NCBI RefSeq assembly: GCF_013141695.1
Contig: NZ_WHNY01000036.1
Location: 86,742 to 150,741, forward strand
Source of the DNA: Paenibacillus plantarum
Lineage (GTDB): Bacteria; Bacillota; Bacilli; Paenibacillales; NBRC-103111
Length of the DNA stretch: 64,000 nt
Direction of reading: 5' to 3'
The notes under the pieces were generated by a model. The model ran no database searches and had not been told where the DNA came from. It worked only from the letters and a program-made list of their open reading frames with translations. Positions 26,134-35,500 of the stretch are shown piece by piece (position 1 is the stretch's first letter; every line of letters starts with the position of its first letter). A program made the position numbers and the translations under genes.

Positions 26134-27108
26134 CTATAACGTTAATTTGTCTAGCATACGATCAGCCATTATTTTGTATCCTTCGGCGTTCGGATGCAGG
26201 TCGTCCGGCAACTTATCCGCGAAGGCTTGTCCAAAAACGTCCAAGCCGTCTACATAGGCAAGATGCTCATCCCCATACGAGGTTAGAATCTGAACCGCTT
26301 CCCTGATTTCCTCCCGCATGGTTACCAAGTTCAACCCGACCAAGTTCCCATCCGTTTCCCTGTGAGGACAATATATCGGAGAGATTAAAAACAGCGGCGT
26401 TCTCGGATGCTTCTCCCGAATGATCATTACCATCCCGATAACGGCCGAACGAAACGTCCGGATATTCAAGCTGCCCCAGCCCATGACATTAATGCCGAGA
26501 CACATGGAGATGATGTCGGCGGGAAGGTCGCGGATGACGCGGGCTACCATTGGCTCCAGATGACATTGACCCCCGTAGCCCATGCATGTCAAGTCCCACC
26601 CTTTGCGGCGCGCTACGATCGCCGGCCAAGTTTGAGCGGGGCTTTCAGCTGCAACGCATTGTGTGATTGAGCTACCGTACGTTACCCATCGCGGCCGGTT
26701 GTTCGGCAAGGGCAAGGCCGAGGCCCCATCGTCGATCCTCAGCGCTTTCACTGTGACGGCGGCTTGTTGCGACAAATACAGCTCAACCCTCTTCATACGC
26801 GCAGGCATGCCTGTAAATAAACAGCTCTCTTCCCCCGCTACAAACGTGCCTGTACCGACTAACTCATCGTCAATCACTAGGTCAACCTGCAGATCTTGCT
26901 CCGCTGCTGCGACCTGCAGCTCCATGGAAGTGGAATCACTTGCAAGAGCAACTCGAACACCTGCCGCTACTCCCGCCTTCTCAACCAAGTCAGAGGCGAA
27001 CAAGTTAAGCTGATGATGAGGCAAACGCCAAGGACGAAGTCCCACCTCTGTCGGTGCTATGGAGACGGCACCCCGAAGACAAGCTTCGGTTAACTTAATC
27101 GTTTTCAT
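26134..27108 (-). CDS. SGNH/GDSL hydrolase, probable carbohydrate esterase
   Basis: A 324-residue protein without a signal peptide. Residues 1-130 form a beta-sandwich-like domain, followed by an SGNH hydrolase domain. The four blocks are visible: GSSIT (nucleophile serine), GYGG, GINVMG (Asn block) and DDLHPNAEGY (Asp/His). The family removes acetyl or other acyl groups; this two-domain architecture is common in sugar esterases. ATG 27108 follows AGGGGG. It is the last gene of a five-gene run beginning with ThuA at 32308 and probably deacylates the oligosaccharide being processed. Confidence 0.88.
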   Translation of the reverse strand: MKTIKLTEACLRGAVSIAPTEVGLRPWRLPHHQLNLFASDLVEKAGVAAGVRVALASDSTSMELQVAAAEQDLQVDLVIDDELVGTGTFVAGEESCLFTGMPARMKRVELYLSQQAAVTVKALRIDDGASALPLPNNRPRWVTYGSSITQCVAAESPAQTWPAIVARRKGWDLTCMGYGGQCHLEPMVARVIRDLPADIISMCLGINVMGWGSLNIRTFRSAVIGMVMIIREKHPRTPLFLISPIYCPHRETDGNLVGLNLVTMREEIREAVQILTSYGDEHLAYVDGLDVFGQAFADKLPDDLHPNAEGYKIMADRMLDKLTL

Positions 27109-27124
27109 GCCGGAATTCCCCCTT

Positions 27125-29407
27125 CTATCTAAATAGCGTACTGGTACCAGTTGGATAGGTTTTCGTTATTTGGCTAAACGTCTTGCCTTCCCCCGCGCCC
27201 AGCGTAAACCGAACATAACCCGAGGCATCCGGCTCCAAAGAGCTGTCTTCGGCAAGATCCCAGATGGCATAATCGGCATTGAAGCTTATTGGCTCAGCTT
27301 GCATGCCGAAATTCGCAATAACCAAGTAACGTATACCATCGGCTCCCAGAAGCTCGACGCCTCGGATGAGCCCATCCGAGGCGATGCCGTTCAGCTCTCG
27401 CACCATTCCTTCGGACGCATAACGATCCGTGTACAAATGCGATTTGCCTGCTTGCAGTACGTACCCGGTATCCAGTATCGTCTCGTTCGGATCTAACGAA
27501 TGCAGCCCTAGCCGAATTGGACCGCACAGCTCATCGGCATACAGCGAACCTTCCTTCTCTTCGAAGCGCAGCGATCGTTTCAGACCGATCTGCCTTTGTC
27601 CCGGCCGGTTTACATGCAGTTGATCCGTGCCGTAGACCGCCAAGACGCCGAGACGATCATCCACGTTGGCCCAAGCCGAGTCCAAGTCAACAATTTCCTG
27701 CTTCGCCTCGTAGCCATGAATCGGATGAACGCCATCCGAATAATAGTAGCTGCGATGATTACCATTATATACATCGTTCGGGATAAGCAGCTGCAATCCC
27801 TTCACCCCATCGACAAACACTCGGCGGTCTAACGCCTTAGCGTGCTGCAACATAACCATATGCGTGTCATCCGGAATCGCGACGCAAACCAGCTGATTGT
27901 GGGCGATGTCCTCCGCATCTCTACCTTCGGCAATCAGCCCATGCGTATAATAAATCGTGCTGCCCCACGTTATGAAGCCGCCTTCGAAGCTTTTTCCCGC
28001 GTGACGCTCCAGCCGTTGACCGCTGACTTTGCCCAGCCCGCTTATACTGCCCGCCAGATTTTCTCTCCACTCCGCCATATGGCTTGCATCCGGAGGGAGA
28101 CACAGCCCCTGCGGCTTCTCTGCCGAATCCCATACCCACGAGGCGACCCGATTGGCGCTTCGATGCAGGTAAGCGCCGTGAAACTCGTCATTCCACGATT
28201 GCAGCGGCTCGATGGTCTCTCGCTCGAAGGGTGCCGCTTCGTCTGTCGTCGACGGTCTGCCGGCAAGCTCTGCCCATATCGCACCCATGGACAGCGCCGC
28301 CGCTCGATCCGATTCCAGCCGCGCGTAATACAGCGGCGAGGCTTTCGCCAGAGCGCCGCACCGCTTGGACAGAAACGTGCCGTCACCGTTGACGTCCATC
28401 TCACAGTGGATTTGCTTCAGCCAACCTTTCTCCATATTGGCGACGTCATCCCCGTACAGATCACGTGCCAGCAGCCATACCGGCACCAGGTATTCCTGGC
28501 AATACGTATAACGAGCCCGCGTGTCCCCGCCGATGCGGATCAACCGTCCGTCAGGGAACGTGCAGCTCTTAACGAGTTGCCACAGCTCCTTTACATGATG
28601 ATACAGAGATTCTGGGGCGGCAATCCCTCTGGCTTTATACGTAAAATGAAGCATCGCCGCATTCGATAAACAGATCACCATGTAGCCGACATTTAAATAA
28701 CCATGATGGTTTAAAGCCATCGACTCGAAAAAGTTGGCTCCGACGAACCGCGCCGATATCGGCTTCCCGTCCACAATCGCCTCATTGAGTGCATCCGACG
28801 GAATGGAGTTGGCGTTGATCAACAGCCCGCTTCCCTTTTCCTTATACCGTTCAACCTGGGGACAATCCGTGTACATCATTGCGGTTCTGTGCAGAAGCGC
28901 TCCATTCCACAGATTGCTCTCCGGCTTGTTGCGCCCGTCTTTCGCTTCAAGACCGCCTACAATGTCGTAATTCTCCAATAACCAATCGCTCTCCGAAATA
29001 AGCACCTTGCGTAGCAACGCCCGATCCTCCTCCGTCAGATGCTCATCAATAGCATCGATGCCGTGCATCATACGTTCGATGCCAAGCACGCTAATCCAGG
29101 TATGTCCCCACTTGGTACCGTCCGTACAACGATGTGCACCTTCGTGATGGCTTTGCAGCGAGAAGCGCAGCAGCGATAGCGCGGTATTCAGGATTGCCTC
29201 CCGCGACATGCCCGCCCGTACGGGGTCAAGTTGTTCGTCGGCTGCCAATATCGCGTAAGCGGCGAACGCCTTCTGATTCGTCTGTACACCCCAGCCGTTG
29301 TCTCCCGTGCCGTAGCAGGCCAGCCCGGACTGACCGGAAATTGTGTACAAATACGGCGCCGCCCCTTTCATCCATCTCTCCAACAATCGAATATATTCCT
29401 TATTCAT
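27125..29407 (-). CDS. Large intracellular toroid/beta-sandwich protein, lyase- or hydrolase-like
   Basis: About 760 residues, no signal peptide. The N-terminal ~380 residues are helical and aromatic-rich with regularly spaced Trp/His/Tyr motifs (TKWGHTWISVLG, KPESNLWNGALLHRTAMMY, ALNHHGYLNVGYM, IGGDTRARYTY), consistent with an alpha/alpha toroid. The second half is beta-rich (HGAYLHRSANRVASW, ITWGSTIYYTHG). This layout recalls heparinase II/III or PL8-like lyases, but no family was firmly recognised. ATG 29407 follows AAGGGG by eight bases; GTG 29425 is an alternative. Next to two oxidoreductases, ThuA and an esterase, it probably breaks down an imported oligosaccharide. Confidence 0.7.
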   Translation of the reverse strand: MNKEYIRLLERWMKGAAPYLYTISGQSGLACYGTGDNGWGVQTNQKAFAAYAILAADEQLDPVRAGMSREAILNTALSLLRFSLQSHHEGAHRCTDGTKWGHTWISVLGIERMMHGIDAIDEHLTEEDRALLRKVLISESDWLLENYDIVGGLEAKDGRNKPESNLWNGALLHRTAMMYTDCPQVERYKEKGSGLLINANSIPSDALNEAIVDGKPISARFVGANFFESMALNHHGYLNVGYMVICLSNAAMLHFTYKARGIAAPESLYHHVKELWQLVKSCTFPDGRLIRIGGDTRARYTYCQEYLVPVWLLARDLYGDDVANMEKGWLKQIHCEMDVNGDGTFLSKRCGALAKASPLYYARLESDRAAALSMGAIWAELAGRPSTTDEAAPFERETIEPLQSWNDEFHGAYLHRSANRVASWVWDSAEKPQGLCLPPDASHMAEWRENLAGSISGLGKVSGQRLERHAGKSFEGGFITWGSTIYYTHGLIAEGRDAEDIAHNQLVCVAIPDDTHMVMLQHAKALDRRVFVDGVKGLQLLIPNDVYNGNHRSYYYSDGVHPIHGYEAKQEIVDLDSAWANVDDRLGVLAVYGTDQLHVNRPGQRQIGLKRSLRFEEKEGSLYADELCGPIRLGLHSLDPNETILDTGYVLQAGKSHLYTDRYASEGMVRELNGIASDGLIRGVELLGADGIRYLVIANFGMQAEPISFNADYAIWDLAEDSSLEPDASGYVRFTLGAGEGKTFSQITKTYPTGTSTLFR

Positions 29408-29449
29408 GCCCGCGCCCCTTCTCACTCATGTAATTATGCTCTTGATCGC

Positions 29450-30517
29450 TTAAAGACGGACTTCTTGGCCCCGCTTTGCCGATTCGTAGATTGCGCTCAA
29501 TATTTTGATCATATCTACACCATGCTCTGGGGAATTGATAGGCTCCGCCCGATGTTGGACGCAATCAACAAAGTGCTTTAGATGCTCGGAGTGGGGAGTG
29601 TATGTACCGCTCGCCTTGAGCACAGGGTTTATATTAACAAGCTGCCCGGCAGCTTCCGAGTAAATGCTCAATTGCCCGTTCCTAAGCGCGGAGCCTGCCT
29701 TTGTCCCCCGAAACTCCACAAAATTATGTTCCTCATTAACATTAGAAGCCCAGCTAAATTCGATTTGCAAGGTTGCTCCGTTGTCAAAACGAATAAATCC
29801 CGTTGCCAAATCCTCTACATCAAATGTTCCATTGTCCTGCTTCTCCCCAAATTCGCTATGCTCCGAATCAGAGATTTGGTTTGATGCAAATTTATTATAA
29901 ATAGCTGCCGAAACCGCGATCGGCTTTGGATTGCCCATTAACCATACGGATAAATCAATATAATGGACACCCAAATCAATTAACGGACCACCTCCGGACA
30001 TCGCTTTGGTCGTAAACCAACCGCCAAGACCAGGTATTCCCCTTCTGCGGAGCCAACCGCATCTTCCCGTGTAAATTTCTCCCATTAATCCTTCATCGAT
30101 ATATTTTTTCAAGTATTGTGACGCAGGCATAAATCGATTATTTCGCATACACATCAAAATCCTGCCGTTTTTCTTAGCGGCTTCCGACATCCTTATTGCC
30201 TCTTCGGGAGTAATGGCATCCGGTTTTTCGCAAAATACATGTTTACCGGCCTCCAACGCGGCAATTGCCATTTCGGCATGGTAACAATTAGGGGCACAAA
30301 TATCGATGATGTCCAGATCATCTTGGGCAATCAATTCCTCAAAGCTTGTAAATACGCGAGAAACGTTGCTTCCCGCTGCTACACGTTGGACCTTCTCCTC
30401 GTTAATATCACAGAGAGCCACAAGCTCCAATTCCGGATGCTCAAGCAATGTCGGCAAATGTCCTTTCTTAAATATACCGCCTGTGCCAATTACGCCGACT
30501 TTCAATGTTTTGCTCAT
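29450..30517 (-). CDS. Gfo/Idh/MocA-family oxidoreductase (first copy)
   Basis: About 355 residues. The N-terminal Rossmann domain has GVIGTGGIFKKGHLP, ending with the ICAPNCYHAEMAI and EAGKHVFCEKP motifs; the EKP lysine is the usual catalytic/cofactor residue. The C-terminal alpha/beta domain contains the HYIDLSVWLMG histidine motif (DLGVHYIDL). It would oxidise or reduce a sugar or sugar derivative with NAD(P). ATG 30517 follows GGAGG by seven bases; a longer frame to 30580 would overlap the upstream gene. The pairing with a second family member suggests consecutive oxidation steps. Confidence 0.92.
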   Translation of the reverse strand: MSKTLKVGVIGTGGIFKKGHLPTLLEHPELELVALCDINEEKVQRVAAGSNVSRVFTSFEELIAQDDLDIIDICAPNCYHAEMAIAALEAGKHVFCEKPDAITPEEAIRMSEAAKKNGRILMCMRNNRFMPASQYLKKYIDEGLMGEIYTGRCGWLRRRGIPGLGGWFTTKAMSGGGPLIDLGVHYIDLSVWLMGNPKPIAVSAAIYNKFASNQISDSEHSEFGEKQDNGTFDVEDLATGFIRFDNGATLQIEFSWASNVNEEHNFVEFRGTKAGSALRNGQLSIYSEAAGQLVNINPVLKASGTYTPHSEHLKHFVDCVQHRAEPINSPEHGVDMIKILSAIYESAKRGQEVRL

Positions 30518-30542
30518 TTTCGTTCCTCCATTGTTTAAGTAT

Positions 30543-31574
30543 TCAACTATTGGCAAAAATTTTTCTGTGACGTCGTTCATTCGGAAGCCTTATCGCCTGA
30601 CCCGAATGAATGCTCTCAATCGCGGCAAATCCGATTTCGTGAACCGTTACAAAGGCTTCATTTGTACAGTGAGGTAAGGAACCTCCTGCAAGATAATCTG
30701 AAATTTGATCGTAAGCCTTCAAAAAAACACTGGCTTGCTCGGGCATTTGATAGGCCGACAACTCCTGGACCTCGCCCTTTTTATTAAAGAAAACAGGTTC
30801 CGTATACATTCCCGCTTTTATACTGCCCTCGCTGCCAAATACTTGACAATAAAATTCGCCATGTTCGCCATGTTGACCGATTTGCAAACCAGTAACGCCG
30901 TTATCGAATTCGATGACCATTCGGTCCAATCTTGGCTCTGGCTCGTATCCCTGAGGTACGTCGGTGTTCGGCACACTTCCGGTTGCTTTAACGGAATAGG
31001 CAGACGATCCCGCTCCTGCAAACTGGCAGATCATATCGGTAGCATGACTGGCATACGACAGGACGGCACCGCCACTATAGCTGACGACGGTATGTACTTT
31101 GCCCACCAACCCCGCTTGTACCAACTCTTGCATCTTTATGAGCGATGGATGCCAATGCCTGGAATAGGATACCGTAATAGGGATATGCTTTTGTTTTGCG
31201 GTATGTAACATGTTGTCCATTTCACTCAGTGAACAAGAGGGCGGTTTTTCCAGAAATATAGAACGCACGCCTGCTTGCACAGCTTCCATAAACACTTTAA
31301 AATGATGCGGCCCCCGAACGCAGATCGATGCAATATCCAATTGCTCAAGATGCAACATGTCAATACTCGAAGCATAATAACGAAGATCGGGAAATTCCCT
31401 CCCCCATATCCCACGAAAATTTGCCGTTGCTTGATCCGACATTTCAGCTACTGCCGTCAGTTCCACCTTTTCGCTTTGCAGAATTCCCCCGGCATGGCAA
31501 TACGGATACGGACTTCCCGGCTTCTCATACATAGCGGCTATTTTCCCTAAACCTACAATACCTGCGCGATGCAT
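30543..31574 (-). CDS. Gfo/Idh/MocA-family oxidoreductase (second copy)
   Basis: A 343-residue NAD(P)-dependent oxidoreductase. The Rossmann fold begins AGIVGLGKIAAMYE; further motifs are ICVRGPHHFKVFMEA, SIFLEKPPSC and SHATDMICQFAGAG, where the histidine is the usual catalytic position. It is only distantly similar to the neighbouring copy, so the two probably act on different intermediates. ATG 31574 follows GGAGG by ten bases. It lies 24 bp after ThuA and 25 bp before the next oxidoreductase. Confidence 0.9.
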   Translation of the reverse strand: MHRAGIVGLGKIAAMYEKPGSPYPYCHAGGILQSEKVELTAVAEMSDQATANFRGIWGREFPDLRYYASSIDMLHLEQLDIASICVRGPHHFKVFMEAVQAGVRSIFLEKPPSCSLSEMDNMLHTAKQKHIPITVSYSRHWHPSLIKMQELVQAGLVGKVHTVVSYSGGAVLSYASHATDMICQFAGAGSSAYSVKATGSVPNTDVPQGYEPEPRLDRMVIEFDNGVTGLQIGQHGEHGEFYCQVFGSEGSIKAGMYTEPVFFNKKGEVQELSAYQMPEQASVFLKAYDQISDYLAGGSLPHCTNEAFVTVHEIGFAAIESIHSGQAIRLPNERRHRKIFANS

Positions 31575-31597
31575 TTCATTCGCTCCTCCTCTTACAG

Positions 31598-32308
31598 CTA
31601 CAACGTAACCTCACCGGTTGCAGACCACTCACAACCGCGGACAAAAAGGGTTTGAAATCCTTGATTCTCTAAGGCGTACATCCCAAAACCTTTGTGTGTG
31701 CCGTTAAAGTCATGCGGCCAAACATGCCCAAGCAGCAAATGAAAAATGCGCCCTTTCCCATATTCAAGCGCGATGGCGACCGGCTCGTGCGACCCGGTTC
31801 CCTTTTGCTCAAGCGCAGAATAGGCCGTCGCTAAAGTTCGATAAGACACACCATGCCTCGGTACCATCCGATGATATAATTCGTCAAAAGTTAAAAAGCG
31901 GGTCAAACCCTTGCAAACGGGATGCTCCTGTTCAACAATATCTACCTCGAATTCATGAAATTCACCGTGACCCGAAACACCTGTCTCCCAAGCCAGTCCG
32001 AGCATGCTCTCATAAGCTGTCCAACCTTTAAAAGCATTGTTGCTGGCATGCAAAAAAACAACGCCTGTCCCATTGTTAACGCATAAACCAAAATTCCCCT
32101 CCGCAAGCTCTCCCCAGCGCGGGCCGTTGTAATCTATAAGAAACAACCCATATTGTTTAAGCTTGTCCCTGTCCGCCAGCGTTTCGGAAGGATTTTCGGT
32201 GACAGTGACGCAGAACCTTTTGGTTTGTTCCAACAGCTCTCTACAGAAAGATGAGGACCTTCTCCAATCATGATTGTTTGCTCCCGTGATCAGCAGTACA
32301 TTTATCAT
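31598..32308 (-). CDS. ThuA-like domain protein
   Basis: A 236-residue protein with a class I glutamine-amidotransferase-like fold, recognisable as ThuA family by LLITGANNHDWRRSS at the N-terminus, the HASNNAFKGW stretch near residue 100, FDELYHRM and the LLGHVWPHDF motif near the end. ThuA and relatives work with Gfo/Idh oxidoreductases in 3-keto-sugar metabolism. The gene starts the five-gene run (ThuA, two oxidoreductases, toroid protein, SGNH hydrolase), with ATG 32308 after AAAGGAG. Confidence 0.88.
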   Translation of the reverse strand: MINVLLITGANNHDWRRSSSFCRELLEQTKRFCVTVTENPSETLADRDKLKQYGLFLIDYNGPRWGELAEGNFGLCVNNGTGVVFLHASNNAFKGWTAYESMLGLAWETGVSGHGEFHEFEVDIVEQEHPVCKGLTRFLTFDELYHRMVPRHGVSYRTLATAYSALEQKGTGSHEPVAIALEYGKGRIFHLLLGHVWPHDFNGTHKGFGMYALENQGFQTLFVRGCEWSATGEVTL

Positions 32309-32427
32309 CCTGTGTATGCTCCTTTCGATAGGTTAGCCTTATATTACTTAGAATGGAGATCATCTCATACTGTCATTTGTCGGGATTTCTATATAAACGG
32401 GCTGTAAATATTGTTGTTTATTGCATA

Positions 32428-32462
32428 TCAAAGAAGGAACCCTCCATCATAGAGGATTCCTT
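32428..32462 (-). terminator. Terminator after the giant beta-helix protein gene
   Basis: On the minus strand AAGGAATCCTC and GGAGGGTTCCTT pair around a short loop and are followed by CTTTG. It separates the beta-helix gene (ending 32517) from the ThuA operon. Confidence 0.75.
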
Positions 32463-32516
32463 CGCGTGTTTGTACTCTTATTACGGATTGGTGGTTGTCT
32501 AATTCAGCGTCATGAA

Positions 32517-35500
32517 TTATCCGTTTCCTGTAGTAAAGCTATAGCTGCCACCATCTGCGAATTGTACGTTCTGACTGTTCTTCACAGCAGCGACTGGCAG
32601 AGATAGCACGTATTGCGTATTCGCCTGTAATCCATCGACTGGAGTAATCTCCAGTTCATTTCCACTGATGGTCACATGTACGGGAACTGTGGTTCCCCCT
32701 GCTGTTAAAGCAATGCTTCCGAAGGTGTCGCCAGATTGAATAGTTTCATTGAAGGCAACAATGATGGGCTCATTTAATTCTTGCACGTTCTGGGCAGCGT
32801 TAGCCGGTGTCACTTTCTTCACATAGGGAGATGCCGCAATGTCCGGAGTCATCGTGAAGTTGGAAATTCGGAACGATGTCGGCTCGCCGGGACTCATCGG
32901 ATTATAAGCAAAGATGCCTACCAAGAGTTGATTACTTAAGAGCAGCGGCACTGCATTTGCGTCCATAACAAATCGTTGCAGGAAATGCCAGTCGTCGCCC
33001 GTTCTCTTATAATAAGCCGTATATACATCATCTTCCTTGACCAGCTTGATATCAATTGGGCTCGCGCCTCCCCAATTTGCTGTTCCAGTATACATGGTCG
33101 CATTGTCTGATACCCGAAGCGACATCCTAAGCCCATTATCCGCTTGATTGCGAAGCATGATCATTTTGGAGCCCTGCTCCAGAGACTCTCTGATAAAAAT
33201 CCCTGCTGATACCTGTTGGTTATTCTGGAGCTCAATGAACTCAATCCTAGCAGTCAACGTTAAATTGCGTTGATTGTCCGGAAGATACACACTATTGACG
33301 ATCGATGCCATGTTGTCCACGCTATCATTAACCTTGCCGGTGCCGTTAGCGTTGGTGATGATCGTATACTCTCCATTCTCATAGGTCACCGATGACTTGG
33401 CGTTGCCAAAGTTCACTACTCTAAAGCCATCAGGCAGCTCAGGCTCGGGACTCATGATGTGAATATTGATCAAAACGGTTTGCGTAACGCCTTCCCTGAC
33501 GATTGTTGTTACGATATCCGTTCGACCTGTCGATATTCCTGTTATTTTCCCACTAGTATCTACAGATGCAACCTGAGGGTTGGCCGAGCTGAAGCTTACT
33601 TGGTCCGATGAGAAGTTTGTCACTTCTGTTCCGTCATAAAGCCTTCCCTTAAGAAGGGACTGGATTTTACCGCCGACAGGAATCATATAGGTGGCCGGCC
33701 GGTTCGTGATGGACATTAGCGGATTATTGCTCACCTTTAGTTGGATTGTGCTGCTTTGTGTAACACCACCGCTCACGACTGTGCCTGTAAGTTCAACAAT
33801 TCCTGCAGAAATCCCCGTGACAGTACCTGCCTGATTAACGGCAGCCACAGACGGATTACTGCTGCTGTACGTAATAACCGCTCCCCCCAGATCCATATTC
33901 ACGCCGCTAAGGGATTCGGCCTTATATACATTCAACGTTACCGTCTGACCTACCGCCATTTGGGTCGTACCCGTTGTCATGGTCAGCTTCTCGAAGCCGT
34001 TAGCCACTGAGATATAGATACTGCCCTCCTTCGTCACTCCGCCCGCGATGACTGTTACATGGACCTTGACAATGCCGGTAGATACTCCTTGTACGTTACC
34101 TGCAGCATCAACTGTCGCAACGGAAGGATTTTCACTGGAATACGTAATAGTCGCCCCTGCTAAGTCAGCCACATATCCGGAAACGGTTCGACCTGTGATT
34201 TGAAGCTGAGCTTGCGTTCCTGTGTCGAGACGGACCAAGGGCTTAAAGCCTGATAAGTCAGAGCCAACAAAAAGTCTGTCTAGCGACTCCGATCCATTGG
34301 CATAAGAAAAATCTGCCTTCAGCCCCACGGAAGCATAATCAATATCCACAAAGCCCACGTCATAGGCAGGAGAATCATACTGGAGCCGGTAGTCACCCTG
34401 AGCTGGATCCATAAATTGGGGATCCGCTGTAACCGAGTGCTGATCATATTTGCGATTCAGGTAGTTTTTCCAGGAGTCGATGCCATCTACGGAAGTAACC
34501 CCCATGGAATAAAAACTATATCTGTCTTGGGGATCATAAAACACGTTGTAATCCGATGTCTTCAATCGATCACCTGGCGCTGCATAAGTCAACTTGTCAT
34601 CCGGGGCCGAGCCGTTAGTCCAGTTCACAAAGAAGTAGAGGCTTTCTCCATTATTGGAAAATATATTGCGCGTCAGTTCCAGATCTTTATTGGGCTCGTA
34701 GTCGGTGTTTTGCTGTTGCATGAACGCTCCTCGCGTTGCCACATTGTCTGCAAAAATATTATTAATCGCTTTATTTCTTGCGCCTTTCATGACTAATGGA
34801 GCGTAAAGCGTGCCTTGCGTCAACTTGTTCTGAAGATTGTAAACCAAATTGTTCGAAATGACGAAATCATCTGAACCATCGTCCAGATAGATGCCGAAGC
34901 CGAAAGCGCTTGGCGTATTGCTGTCATGGATCATGTTGTTATGGATCGTATTATTGGAAGTCCCCCATGATTCAAGCACCCCTGTGTCATTAGAGTCATA
35001 ATTGGCATCCGTCAGTTCGTTAAATGCGATGTAATTATACTCGTTATGAATATAGTTTCGGACATAATAAGGAGATTCAGAGTCCAGGCTTCCTTTGTTG
35101 CTACCGGATACATTCGTAGTAACCATCTGCCCTGGCCGCTTAGGCGATTTTAAACTGATCGAATATCTTGGTGTATGGTCAACCCGATTATAGGTTACGT
35201 TGTTGTATCCAGCATTTGAAATCATAATGCCTGCGCCGCTTCCAACAATAACACCTGTGTTATGAATGTAGTTGTTGGAAATCTCATTATGACCAGCAAT
35301 ATCAGTTAACTTGAGCGAGCTGCCGCCATCAATGTTAATACCGTTTGATCCAATATCATAAATATCATTTCCGTAGATGTTCGAGTAGGAGGAATTGATC
35401 AAGTTGACCCCTACTCCGCTGTTATTGTGAAGCTTTGAATTTTTCACCGTAATATAGGTTGTACCTGATAAATCAATGAGGCTTCCGTCTGAGTTGCTGA

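Noticed and set aside
25838..26257. 139-codon plus-strand frame
   Set aside because: It overlaps the SGNH hydrolase gene end and the decayed frame on the other strand; no ribosome site or recognisable domain.
27842..28669. 275-codon plus-strand frame within the toroid protein gene
   Set aside because: It is the GC-rich antisense shadow of a well-supported gene on the minus strand; Arg-rich composition without domains.
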